A stretch of 64,000 nucleotides of DNA from Streptomyces sp. NBC_00483 (GCF_036013745.1 NZ_CP107880.1:10173419-10237418); one strand, 5' to 3'; positions 51,138-58,670 are shown, counted from the first letter of the stretch. The notes: generated by a model not told the origin, from the letters alone. Numbers and translations: made by a program.

Positions 51138-51701
51138 GTGTACCTGGATCCCTCTGTCAGCCAGGCCGTGAAGGTGCTCATCGTGGGCCATTTCGGCGTG
51201 GGGAAAACCACCTGCATCGGCAGTCTCTCGGAGATCAAACCGCTGCGGACCGAAGAGCAGATCACGATGGCCAGTGTGGGGCTCGACGACCTCACCAACA
51301 CACCGAACAAGACGACCACCACCGTGGCCATGGACTTCGGCCGCCTCACCCTCTCCGACAGCCTGGTCCTCTACCTGTTCGGCACGCCCGGCCAGGAGCG
51401 GTTCACCGAAATGTGGGAGGACCTCTCGCGCGGCGCACTGGGCGCGCTCGTCCTGGTCGACCCCGCGCGCATCGACGAGTCCTTCGCCGTCCTCGACCTC
51501 GTCGAGTCCTTCGGTCTCACCTACACGGTCGGTGTGAACTCCTTCGCGGGCGGCACCGAGTACGCCCTCAAGGAGGTGCACGAGGCACTGAACCTCCACC
51601 CCGAGACCCCGATCGTGCGGTGCGACGTACGCGACGAGCGTTCCTCCGCCGAGGCACTGATCACCCTCGTGCAGCACCTCATGACCCAGCTCGCCGCCTA
51701 G
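51138..51701 (+). CDS. cvnD: Conservon CvnD: small Ras-like GTPase
   Basis: 187 residues. GTP-binding motifs: P-loop VGHFGVGKTTCIGSLSE, LYLFGTPGQERFTEMWEDLS (G3, DxxG replaced by GTPG, as in this family), and NSFAGGTEYA in place of NKxD. GTG 51138 lies directly after the cvnC stop. Acts as the switch of the conservon complex, with CvnB as the likely activator. Followed 10 bases later by the first P450 gene, so all share one transcript. Confidence 0.94.
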   Translation: MYLDPSVSQAVKVLIVGHFGVGKTTCIGSLSEIKPLRTEEQITMASVGLDDLTNTPNKTTTTVAMDFGRLTLSDSLVLYLFGTPGQERFTEMWEDLSRGALGALVLVDPARIDESFAVLDLVESFGLTYTVGVNSFAGGTEYALKEVHEALNLHPETPIVRCDVRDERSSAEALITLVQHLMTQLAA

Positions 51702-51711
51702 GAGCCCCTGC

Positions 51712-53142
51712 ATGTCCCAGCCGACCGACCCCCGCCTGATACCGCCCGGCTGCCCCGCGCACACCCAGGGCGGCAACACCCAGCTGTACGGGACCGATTT
51801 CGCGGCCAACCCCGAGGCCTACTACGCGCACCTGCGACAGGCCGGGCCCAGCGCGCCCGTCGACATCGCCCCCGGCGTCGAGGCCGAACTCGTCACCAGC
51901 TACGACGCCGCCCTGCACATCCTGCAGAACCCGGCCACCTTCCCGCGCGACGCGCGCCGCTGGAACGCGCTGAACGAGGGGCGGGTGCCGGCCGACAGCC
52001 CGGCCCTGCCGATGATGGCCTGGCGGCGCAACGCCCTGTTCGCCGACGGTGCCGACCACGCCAAGCTGCGCCAGGCCGTCACCGCTGCCCTGGCCACCGT
52101 GGACGAGCGTGCGCTGATCCGCCAGACCCAGGCCTCCGCCGACTACCTCATCAGCGGCTTCAGCTCGGACCGGCACGGCCGCGCCGAGCTCATGGCCGAG
52201 TACGCCGGCCCCCTGCCCCTGCTGGTCTTCTCCCACCTGTTCGGCTGCCCTCCCGAGATCGGCGACCGGGTCATCACCGGGATCTCCGGCATCTTCGAGG
52301 GCGCCGCCGGCGCGGACCAGATCCTCGGCCAGGCGCTCGCCGAGCTGATCGCGCTCAAGCACCGCCGGCCGGGCGACGACCTCACCACCGAGCTGATCCG
52401 CCAGCACACCCTCCTCACCAGCGACCGGGCCGAGGCCGACGAGGCCGTGCTCCAGCAGCTCGTCACGCTGCTCTCCGGCGGCACCGCGCCGCTCGCCGCG
52501 GCCATCGGCACCAGCGCCGCCCTGTACCTGGGGGAGGACTGGCCCACCGGCCTTCCGGTCGAGGACGCCGTCTCCCAGGCCCTGTGGTCCTACGCGCCGA
52601 TCGCCAACTACGCCGGTCACTACCCGACGGTGGACATCGAACTCGGCGAGCGGAGGCTGCGGGCCGGCGATCCGGTGCTCATCTCGTTCGCCGCGGCCAA
52701 CACGGATCCGCGGCTGACCGAGCACCGGGCCCAGCTCAACTCGAAGGCCCATCTCGCGTTCGGGGCGGGACCCCACGCGTGTCCGGCGAAGGACCCGGCG
52801 CTGCTGATCGCGGTGACGGCGGTCGAGTGCCTGCTCAACCGGCTGCCCGACCTGGAGCTCGACAGGCCCTTCTCGGCGCTCGACTGGGTGCCCTCGCCGT
52901 GGAGCCGCGCGCTGGCCGCGTTGCCCGTGCGCTTCTCCCCACGGGCCGTCTCCACCGCCTCCGCCCCGTACGAGTCCGCCGCCCCGGCGGTGTCCCGGCC
53001 CACGCCCGGCCTCCAGCCGCCCGCGGCCGAGCCGGCCGCCTCCGCTTCCACCGGAGCCGGCGTCGATGACGAGTCCGGCCAGGGCAAAAAGCGCAAGGCG
53101 GGACTGTTCAGCCGCTTCGTGGCATGGACCAGGGGCGAGTGA
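51712..53142 (+). CDS. Conservon cytochrome P450, CYP157-like (no ExxR motif)
   Basis: 476 residues. The haem-thiolate loop is HLAFGAGPHACPAKDPALL, with the axial Cys. In the K helix the usual ExxR is replaced by VSQALWSYAPIA. Loss of ExxR with a Trp at this place is the known peculiarity of the CYP157 family, which is found in Streptomyces conservons beside CYP154. About 70 C-terminal residues after the P450 fold (ending GKKRKAGLFSRFVAWTRGE) are Pro/Ala-rich and then basic, perhaps a membrane or partner anchor. Whether this enzyme oxidises anything is unknown. Confidence 0.9.
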   Translation: MSQPTDPRLIPPGCPAHTQGGNTQLYGTDFAANPEAYYAHLRQAGPSAPVDIAPGVEAELVTSYDAALHILQNPATFPRDARRWNALNEGRVPADSPALPMMAWRRNALFADGADHAKLRQAVTAALATVDERALIRQTQASADYLISGFSSDRHGRAELMAEYAGPLPLLVFSHLFGCPPEIGDRVITGISGIFEGAAGADQILGQALAELIALKHRRPGDDLTTELIRQHTLLTSDRAEADEAVLQQLVTLLSGGTAPLAAAIGTSAALYLGEDWPTGLPVEDAVSQALWSYAPIANYAGHYPTVDIELGERRLRAGDPVLISFAAANTDPRLTEHRAQLNSKAHLAFGAGPHACPAKDPALLIAVTAVECLLNRLPDLELDRPFSALDWVPSPWSRALAALPVRFSPRAVSTASAPYESAAPAVSRPTPGLQPPAAEPAASASTGAGVDDESGQGKKRKAGLFSRFVAWTRGE

Positions 53143-53231
53143 CGCAGGCAACTCCACTTTCCTGCGGTGCCATTGGATACTCAAATGATCTTGTGGGTAT
53201 CCATGGCGGCTGATGCTCGGAAAGGAGCACA

Positions 53232-54482
53232 GTGGGAATCGCCGTACTGCCGCAGGATCTTCGCCGCGCCACCGTCAGAGTCTTCTCGCGCCTGCGCACC
53301 CCCCAGGGGCAGGCAAATCCACTCCCTCACTACGCCGAACTCGCTGCATCAGGACCGGTCAGCCCCGCACCCTGGGGCGGCCACCTGGTCACCGGGTTCG
53401 CCGAGTGCGACCAGGTCCTGCGCGACCGGCAGTGGTGCGAACCCGACCGGCGCTGGCGCGAGCGGCAGGGCCGGGGCACCCGCTGGGCCGCGCCGTCCTC
53501 GCAGGAGATGAGCCACGCCCTGCCCAACCTCAACGGGCCGGAACACGCCCGAATACGCCGGGCGGCCGACGGTTTCGACCGCGCCGCCATCGGCCGTCTC
53601 CTCCCCGTGATCACGACAGCCACCGACCGCCTCCTCGACACATTCCACGAACAACTCCGCCACGGGGAGGCCGACTTCGCAGCCCTGGTCGGCGAGGAGC
53701 TCCCCATCGCCACGGTCGGACACTGGCTGGGTTTACCCCGCGCCGACTGGCCCCGGCTGCGCGAGCTCACCCACGACCAGGTGTTCACCCAGGAACTCCT
53801 GCCGACCGCGAGCCAGCTCGCCCGCTCCGACGCCGCAACCGTGGAACTGCGCACGTACTTCACCGACCTCGTCCGCGCTCGCCGCGCCCGCCCGGGAGAC
53901 GACCCCGTCTCGCAGTGGATCCGCACCTGGGACACCCTCGAAACCGACCGCGACCAGGCCGACCACCAGGTCTACCACCTGGCCCGCTTCGTCCTGCTGG
54001 CCGCGCTGGAGACCACCGCGACCCTGCTGTCCCAAGCGGTCCTCCACCTCGTCGAACACCCCCTGCACTGGGACGCGGTCGCCGCCGACCCCGAACTCGT
54101 CCCGGGCGCCGTGGAGGAGAGCCTGCGCTACGACCCACCCACCCACGTCATCAGCCGCGTCGCCTCCCACGACATGCGCCTGGCCGGCCGCCACATCCGC
54201 GAGGGCGAGATGGCCCACCTCCTGATCGGCGCCGCCCACCACGACCCGCACCGGCACGCCGACCCCGCCACCTACAACCCGCACCGAAACCCCGGGGGCC
54301 ACCTCGCCTTCAGCGGCGGCGTCCACTACTGCCTCGGCGCCCCCCTGGTCCGCCTGGAAGCACAGACCCTCATCACCCAACTCACCCGCCGCATCCCCCG
54401 CCCCACCCTCGTACGCCCGCCCACCTGGGCGCCCCGCGTCGCCTTCCGCCGCCTCCTGAACCTGGACCTCACCCTCGCATGA
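53232..54482 (+). CDS. Conservon cytochrome P450, CYP154-like (contains a TTA codon)
   Basis: 416 residues with normal P450 marks: oxygen-binding I helix around FVLLAALETTATLLSQ, ExxR in VEESLRYDPPTHV, and haem loop HLAFSGGVHYCLGAPLVRLE. CYP154 members oxidise steroids, macrolide-like or aromatic compounds. GTG 53232 follows AAAGGAG. Codon 168 (53733-53735) is TTA, needing the bldA tRNA, so the enzyme is probably made late in growth. The ATG of the next gene overlaps its end by four bases. Confidence 0.93.
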   Translation: MGIAVLPQDLRRATVRVFSRLRTPQGQANPLPHYAELAASGPVSPAPWGGHLVTGFAECDQVLRDRQWCEPDRRWRERQGRGTRWAAPSSQEMSHALPNLNGPEHARIRRAADGFDRAAIGRLLPVITTATDRLLDTFHEQLRHGEADFAALVGEELPIATVGHWLGLPRADWPRLRELTHDQVFTQELLPTASQLARSDAATVELRTYFTDLVRARRARPGDDPVSQWIRTWDTLETDRDQADHQVYHLARFVLLAALETTATLLSQAVLHLVEHPLHWDAVAADPELVPGAVEESLRYDPPTHVISRVASHDMRLAGRHIREGEMAHLLIGAAHHDPHRHADPATYNPHRNPGGHLAFSGGVHYCLGAPLVRLEAQTLITQLTRRIPRPTLVRPPTWAPRVAFRRLLNLDLTLA

Positions 54483-55234
54483 CCGACCACCTCCAGCCCT
54501 CCGACGGCTACAAAACCCTCCACCTCGACCAGGACGGGCCCGTCCTGCACGCCCGGCTCCACGCCGGCCGCACGGACGCCGTCCTCGACGTCGCCGCCAT
54601 CGACGACCTCCTGCGACTGCTCGACAGCCTCACCGAGCGCACCGACGTGAAGGTCCTGGTCCTGTCCTCGCTGGCCGACGACTTCTGCCTGGGAGCCGAC
54701 CGCAGCGAGTTCGCCGACGCACGCAAGGCCGACCCGACCGGCGCGGCCCTGCGCCGCATCGTCGACAAGGGCTTCCGGCTCTGTCAGGCACTGGAGACCA
54801 CCGACGCCATCACCATCGCGCGCCTCCACGGCCGGGTCACCGGTGCCGGCCTCGCCCTCGTCTCCTACTGCGACCTCCGCGTCGGCGCCGACACCAGCCG
54901 CTACCGCATGCCCGAAGTAGGCCTCGGACTGCCGCCCGCATGGGGAGGGGCCACCGGCCGCCTCATCACCGAGGTCGGAGTCTCCCGCATCCGCGAACTC
55001 ATGCTGACCAGCCGCGAGTTCGACGCCGCCACCGCGCACCGGATCGACTTCCTGCACGACACCGTGCCCGAAGAGGACCTCGACCGCGCGGTCACCGCCT
55101 GGACGCGTCTCCTCGGCCGCCGCTCCCAGGAATCAATGATCGCCGCCAAACGGATACTGACCGGCTACGCCCGCGCCCGTCACACTGCCGACCTGGGCCC
55201 ACTCGACGCCAATCTCCTCACCGCCCACCTGTAA
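54479..55234 (+). CDS. Enoyl-CoA hydratase/isomerase family protein
   Basis: 251 residues of the crotonase fold. Oxyanion-hole segments are SLADDFCLGADRSEF and HGRVTGAGLALVSYCDLRVG; the active-site region is MPEVGLGLPPAWGGATGRL, lacking the two Glu of a classical hydratase in the usual places, so isomerase, hydrolase or another crotonase reaction is possible. It is translationally coupled to the CYP154-like gene (ATGA), the last gene of the conservon operon. Together they could tailor an acyl-CoA or polyketide-like substrate. That is inference. Confidence 0.9.
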   Translation: MTDHLQPSDGYKTLHLDQDGPVLHARLHAGRTDAVLDVAAIDDLLRLLDSLTERTDVKVLVLSSLADDFCLGADRSEFADARKADPTGAALRRIVDKGFRLCQALETTDAITIARLHGRVTGAGLALVSYCDLRVGADTSRYRMPEVGLGLPPAWGGATGRLITEVGVSRIRELMLTSREFDAATAHRIDFLHDTVPEEDLDRAVTAWTRLLGRRSQESMIAAKRILTGYARARHTADLGPLDANLLTAHL

Positions 55235-55235
55235 T

Positions 55236-55690
55236 TCAGGTCGGGCTCGGAGCCGGGGTGGGCGCCTGCAGGAGGGAGGCGGGCAGATAGGCAGAGGTCG
55301 TCTGCAGGTCCCAGCCGTGGACCTGCACGGCCAGCACGGACAGACCGATCGCGCCCAGGGGGAGCAGGCTCTCGGGCCCGGCCTCTTCACCGGCGGCGCT
55401 TCGGTGGGTGACGAGCCGTTCGTGCAGCGCCTGCTCGAACGCGGCCTGGTCGCCGCGGAGCAGGATGCGCAGCAGCCGCTGGTCGGGGCCCGTGGCCCCG
55501 GCCGCATCCAGCGCGAGGGCAGCGTCGAGGCGCTCGCCCATCGACGGCATCCACAGGGGAACTTCCGGCCAGTAGCGGGGCAGACGGCCGGCCGACGGCG
55601 TCAAGTAACCGCACAGGGCGTCCACCTGCGCGAGACCGGCTGCATCGGAGACCGAGCCGCGCGCTACGCGCTGAACTCACCGACGCGATG
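55236..55690 (-). pseudogene. Imm49-family immunity protein remnant
   Basis: VSDAAGLAQVDALCGYLTPS, then RYWPEVPLWMPSMGERLDAA and LLPLGAIGLSVLAVQVHGWD match the C-terminal half of Imm49, an immunity family that protects against polymorphic toxins in Streptomyces. Upstream, RPLFHRVGEFSA continues the homology in another frame and then ends at a stop. The N-terminal third is not found. A 129-residue piece from GTG 55625 could still be translated. No toxin gene is nearby. Confidence 0.7.
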
Positions 55691-55896
55691 GAAGAGCGGC
55701 CTGTCGCTGCGGCGACTGCGGGTGTCGGGCGATCTTGCGGGTCTGCTGCGTCTACTCGCGATCGAGGCGCTCGGCCGGCGAACCGTGTGAGACATGCAAC
55801 GAACACCCATGATCAATTTCCGCCGCGTCCGGCCCGCCGCCTAGCGTCCCCCGGACACATCGACAGCCGGGGGCTTATCGAGCGGAAAGACAGCAC
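55691..55896. promoter_or_regulatory. Promoter region of the small membrane-protein cassette
   Basis: About 200 bases between the Imm49 remnant and the first cassette gene. An AT-richer stretch (55790-55825) is a likely promoter. No operator recognised. Confidence 0.35.
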
Positions 55897-56253
55897 GTGA
55901 TGACCCCGGCCCACAGCGGCAGAGGCTCCGGGAGCCTCATATCCGCCCTGCTGCCCGACGGGGCAGAGGGGCCGTTCCTGGTGCTCCTCTTCGCCGCCCT
56001 GATCGGGCCGGCCTTCTACGGCCGGTACAAGCAGCGCCGCGACGGCACGCACCTGCCGCGTGTGAACGCCGCGGTGCAGCGGGGCGCGGCCCGGGTCACC
56101 CTCTGCGGCGCCGTCCTTGCGGAAATCCTCGGCCTGATCGGGATCTTCGCCTTCAAAGCCACGTGGTGGGCAGGCGTCGCGCCGCTCGTCCTCTGCGCCT
56201 TCGGGATCGTCCTGGTCCGATGGGCACGCGCGCACGCCCGGGGACACAGGTGA
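55897..56253 (+). CDS. Small membrane protein 1 of coupled cassette
   Basis: 118 residues (GTG 55897 or ATG 55900; GGAAAG precedes). Three hydrophobic segments: about 26-42 (PFLVLLFAALIGPAFYG), 67-86 (VTLCGAVLAEILGLIGIFAF) and 90-110. Between the first two is a basic loop with RYKQRRDGTHLPRVNAAVQR; the end is Arg/His-rich. Not recognised. It heads a run of eight overlapping genes for small membrane proteins and its stop overlaps the next start (GTGA). Confidence 0.8.
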   Translation: MMTPAHSGRGSGSLISALLPDGAEGPFLVLLFAALIGPAFYGRYKQRRDGTHLPRVNAAVQRGAARVTLCGAVLAEILGLIGIFAFKATWWAGVAPLVLCAFGIVLVRWARAHARGHR

Positions 56254-56447
56254 CGCGCTCGGACAAGTGGCTGGTCGTCGCCCTGGTCGTGCTGATCATG
56301 GCCACCATCTGCAACGTCGTCACGAGCCGCACCGGCTGGGGCCGCGTGCGCGAGCTGGCCATCGGCGTCTACGTCATCAGCTTTCTGGCCTGGCACCTCC
56401 GCAGCGACCGGCGCAAGCGGCGCGCAGGGAAGAGGAAGCCGAAGTGA
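56250..56447 (+). CDS. Small membrane protein 2 of coupled cassette
   Basis: 65 residues from GTG 56250. Two helices (WLVVALVVLIMATICNVV, about 7-24; ELAIGVYVISFLAWHL, about 39-54) around a polar loop with TGW, then a strongly basic tail SDRRKRRAGKRKPK. Starts and ends in overlaps with its neighbours. Unknown function. Confidence 0.78.
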   Translation: MTRSDKWLVVALVVLIMATICNVVTSRTGWGRVRELAIGVYVISFLAWHLRSDRRKRRAGKRKPK

Positions 56448-56689
56448 AGCTCCACATGGACTGGACGGACCGGGTCCTGCTCATCGCACTGACCATCCTC
56501 GGCATTGCCAACGCCACGGACTCGGACACCTCGAACGGGTGGCGGCTGGGGGGCACCTTCATGCCCGCCGCCCTCGCCTGCAGCGTCATCCGCGCTGCCC
56601 GCCGCAAGCGGCGCAGGCAGCGTGCCGAGCGCCAGGCCCTGCTGACGCGCCTCGACCGCCTCATGCGCCGCGAGGTGAAGCGCCGATGA
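56444..56689 (+). CDS. Small membrane protein 3 of coupled cassette
   Basis: 81 residues from GTG 56444, with GAGGAAG in the end of the previous gene as ribosome site. First helix VLLIALTILGIANA, polar loop with NGW, second helix FMPAALACSVI, then a long basic helix (RAARRKRRRQRAERQALLTR). Same plan as proteins 2, 5, 7 and 8: helix, W-containing loop, helix, basic tail. Confidence 0.78.
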   Translation: MKLHMDWTDRVLLIALTILGIANATDSDTSNGWRLGGTFMPAALACSVIRAARRKRRRQRAERQALLTRLDRLMRREVKRR

Positions 56690-56901
56690 AGAAGCACCTG
56701 AAGAAGAACCTCCGCGCCGTGCCGGGCGGTGCTGCGGTCAGCGCGGCGGGCGGGGCGAGCGGCGCCGCCTGGGGCGGATCCGGCGGCGCCGTCGTGCCGT
56801 GGTGGCTGTGTGCCCTCGTAGGAATCGTTCTCCTCCCACTGATCGTGATCATCGTCAAGAACGTCCGTGACATGGTCCGGCTGGCGAAGGCGAACCGATG
56901 A
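56686..56901 (+). CDS. Small membrane protein 4 of coupled cassette (VKN-RD-LAKANR type)
   Basis: 71 residues. Basic start MKKHLKKNLRAVPGG, a Gly/Ala/Ser-rich stretch, then one membrane helix beginning PWWLCALVGIVLLPLIVII and the C-terminal motif VKNVRDMVRLAKANR. Clear paralogue of protein 6, which ends VKNIRDALSLAKANR. ATGA overlaps at both ends. The Gly-rich N-terminal half resembles some small secreted or bacteriocin-like peptides, but no family is recognised. Confidence 0.8.
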   Translation: MKKHLKKNLRAVPGGAAVSAAGGASGAAWGGSGGAVVPWWLCALVGIVLLPLIVIIVKNVRDMVRLAKANR

Positions 56902-57107
56902 AGTGGATCTCGCCCAGCGGGCCGCCGCGCAGCCGGAGGTTCCATGCCGTCCAGATCGGGCTCGTCGTGGGCTGCTGCCTCGCGGCCGGCGTCGAGGCCT
57001 CCGTATGGCGCTACTCGGTGCAGGCGGCCTGCACCGGCGCGCTGATTGCCTCGTCCGTCTGGAACTGGTGGCGCATGCGGCGCACATGGAAGAAGGGCCC
57101 CAAGTGA
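56898..57107 (+). CDS. Small membrane protein 5 of coupled cassette
   Basis: 69 residues. A basic N-terminus (SGPPRSRRFH), two hydrophobic segments (VQIGLVVGCCLAAGVEA; AACTGALIASSVWNWW) and a basic end RMRRTWKKGPK. Start overlaps protein 4 by four bases, end overlaps protein 6. Not recognised. Confidence 0.78.
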   Translation: MKWISPSGPPRSRRFHAVQIGLVVGCCLAAGVEASVWRYSVQAACTGALIASSVWNWWRMRRTWKKGPK

Positions 57108-57325
57108 TCAAGCGCCTGAAGAAGCTCGGTGCGATGCCCGCCACCACTGGCGGCGTCGCCGCTGGCGGGGTCGGCGGCAGCACCTGGAGCGGATTCGGTT
57201 CCGATGTCGCCGTGGTCATGCCGTGGTGGCTGTGGGCCCTCTTGGGGGCCGTCCTCTGCGCGCTGTTCGTGGCCACCGTCAAGAACATCCGTGACGCACT
57301 CAGTCTGGCAAAGGCGAACCGATGA
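57104..57325 (+). CDS. Small membrane protein 6 of coupled cassette (paralogue of 4)
   Basis: 73 residues from GTG 57104. VIKRLKKLGAMPATTGG, Gly/Ser-rich stretch, helix starting MPWWLWALLGAVLCALFVAT and the ending VKNIRDALSLAKANR, nearly the same as protein 4. The DNA of the last 30 bases is also almost identical in both copies, including the overlapping start of the gene behind (AACCGATGAAG). So genes 4-5 and 6-7 look like a duplicated two-gene unit. Confidence 0.8.
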   Translation: MIKRLKKLGAMPATTGGVAAGGVGGSTWSGFGSDVAVVMPWWLWALLGAVLCALFVATVKNIRDALSLAKANR

Positions 57326-57744
57326 AGCCGCGTGCCAAACGGCGGCTCAAGTTCGTGGGTGTGGTTGCGGACCCGCCGAAGCCGCTCACCGTCCTGGAGA
57401 TCGTGGTGAACGTTGCCACGGTCGTCATGGTCTTCGGCGCCCTCGGGTTCATCACCGGCAAGTGGGACATGGCGATCGGCGCGGGCGTCAGCGGCACGGG
57501 GGTCCACCTCCTGTTCCAGTGGTGGTGGCGCCGTTCCGACCGGCCGGAGCACAACGAGGGCGAAGATGGGGAAGCCCACGAGGCTCGTCCTGTACGCCTT
57601 GGTCGTGTTCGCCGTTCTGGGCGCCATCGGAGCCGTCACGGGAAAGTGGAACGCCGTCATCAACGGCGGGTGCATTTTTCTCGGCTCCGTGGGCTGGAAC
57701 TACTTCCACGCCCGGCGCATCGAGCAGCGCGGGAACGACGATGA
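57322..57744 (+). CDS. Small membrane protein 7 of coupled cassette, with extended overlapping tail
   Basis: 140 residues as read. The first ~75 are a believable member of the cassette: basic start, helix VVNVATVVMVFGALGFI, TGKWDMAIGAG, second helix, FQWWWRRSD. The remaining 60 residues are Arg/His-rich and lie in a different frame over the whole of gene 8, so they look like noise. A lost stop codon near 57565, where gene 8 starts, would explain this. Alternatively the long overlap is real. Confidence 0.65.
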   Translation: MKPRAKRRLKFVGVVADPPKPLTVLEIVVNVATVVMVFGALGFITGKWDMAIGAGVSGTGVHLLFQWWWRRSDRPEHNEGEDGEAHEARPVRLGRVRRSGRHRSRHGKVERRHQRRVHFSRLRGLELLPRPAHRAARERR

Positions 57745-57751
57745 TCATTAA
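57566..57751 (+). CDS. Small membrane protein 8 of coupled cassette
   Basis: 61 residues. Helix LVLYALVVFAVLGAIGA, loop VTGKWNAVI, helix NGGCIFLGSVGWNYF, then HARRIEQRGNDDDH. It shares the TGKW loop and general plan with protein 7, so the two are probably paralogues. ATG 57566 has GAGGGCGAAG before it. Its stop overlaps the start of the ninth reading frame. Confidence 0.72.
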   Translation: MGKPTRLVLYALVVFAVLGAIGAVTGKWNAVINGGCIFLGSVGWNYFHARRIEQRGNDDDH

Positions 57752-58026
57752 CGTCCTGGTCCGGATCATGTACGCGCTCATCCTCGGCGGCCTTCGGTGC
57801 CATCACCGTCGCCGTCTGCGCTGTCTGGAACCTGCGCCGGGCCACGGTGTACCGCGACAAACGGCTTGGCAGCTCCGGCACCCGTATCAGCCGGTTCCTG
57901 GCCACGCGTACCGGCCTCGCCGTCATGCTCGTAGTGCTGGCGCTGGCCATGGCGCTCTTCATGCTCGGCTGGGGCAATGTCCCACGCGGGACGCCTCCGG
58001 GAAGTGCGGCATGCCCAGCCACATGA
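57741..58026 (+). pseudogene. Ninth membrane-protein gene of the cassette, frameshifted
   Basis: ATG 57741 opens MIINVLVRIMYALILGG; from about 57790 the believable protein continues in the +1 frame: AFGAITVAVCAVWNLRRATV, then RFLATRTGLAVMLVVLALAM and ALFMLGWGN, to TGA 58024-58026. The original frame gives His/Arg-rich noise. One base change in the GGCGGCC stretch would restore a three-helix protein of about 95 residues. It may be a true pseudogene or a sequencing error. Confidence 0.65.
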
Positions 58027-58097
58027 ACTGGTAGCCAAGCAGGGAGCCTGGCCCCCCTGTCCGGGAATCGCGACCATTACGGCCGCTCCCGAAGTTT

Positions 58098-58337
58098 CTA
58101 CTCCTCCTGCTTCGGTGGGTTCCGAGTGACCTGACGGAGCTGCTTCTCGACGTCGAACCGGTTGAGGTCGCTTTTGAACGCGTACATGGAGACCGCATCC
58201 TGTGCCCTCGCCGCGGCCTCGAACCAGACCTCGCGTTGCTTCTCGCGTTCATCATCATCGAGGTGCTCGAGCTTCCGGCCCTCGTCGTCGGCCGAGTGGA
58301 GGCGCGATACGGCGGCAGAGCTCCACAACCGGATCAT
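58098..58337 (-). CDS. Hypothetical small charged protein, second of a coupled pair
   Basis: 79 residues, helical and highly charged: LEHLDDDEREKQREVWFEAA, then RAQDAVSMYAFKSDLNRFDV. No membrane segment or cysteine. Its ATG overlaps the stop of the upstream gene (ATGA), which supports both as real. Family not recognised. Confidence 0.6.
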   Translation of the reverse strand: MIRLWSSAAVSRLHSADDEGRKLEHLDDDEREKQREVWFEAAARAQDAVSMYAFKSDLNRFDVEKQLRQVTRNPPKQEE

Positions 58338-58543
58338 CGTCGGCGGAGCGAGGTCGGGTCAGCTCGGATCCGTCCGCAGCTGCCCGGTGGCGGGGCCGCG
58401 GGAGCCAGGGTGACGCCATGGGCTGCTGCGAGGCGGATGACTGCATCCTCGAAGGCCGTGATGTTCTTCCCCGTCGGGCCTTCGGAGCGGGCCCTTGCAG
58501 AGGCGGCGTTCAATTCGGCCTGAGCTGCTTCCTTTCCCTCCAT
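58334..58543 (-). CDS. Hypothetical small protein, first of a coupled pair
   Basis: 69 residues, starting MEGKEAAQAELNAASARARS and continuing GPTGKNITAFEDAVIRLAAA; the last part is Pro/Arg-rich. No convincing ribosome site, so it might be leaderless. Coupled to the gene at 58098-58337. Function unknown. Confidence 0.55.
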   Translation of the reverse strand: MEGKEAAQAELNAASARARSEGPTGKNITAFEDAVIRLAAAHGVTLAPAAPPPGSCGRIRADPTSLRRR

Positions 58544-58670
58544 GCTGCGACTTTATGAGAGGAAGCTCGGCTGACCGGTGCGGGTCCGTCCGCAAGGCGA
58601 GCGAGAACCGGCGTCGTTTCCCGCCGCCTCAGAACCGACAAGTCCACCACTGGCCCTGGAGGGCGTGACC

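Noticed and set aside
56539..56685. Longer start for cassette gene 4
   Set aside because: The extension is Arg/Pro-rich and overlaps all of gene 3 in another frame; the ATGA junction at 56686 fits the coupling seen in the rest of the cassette.
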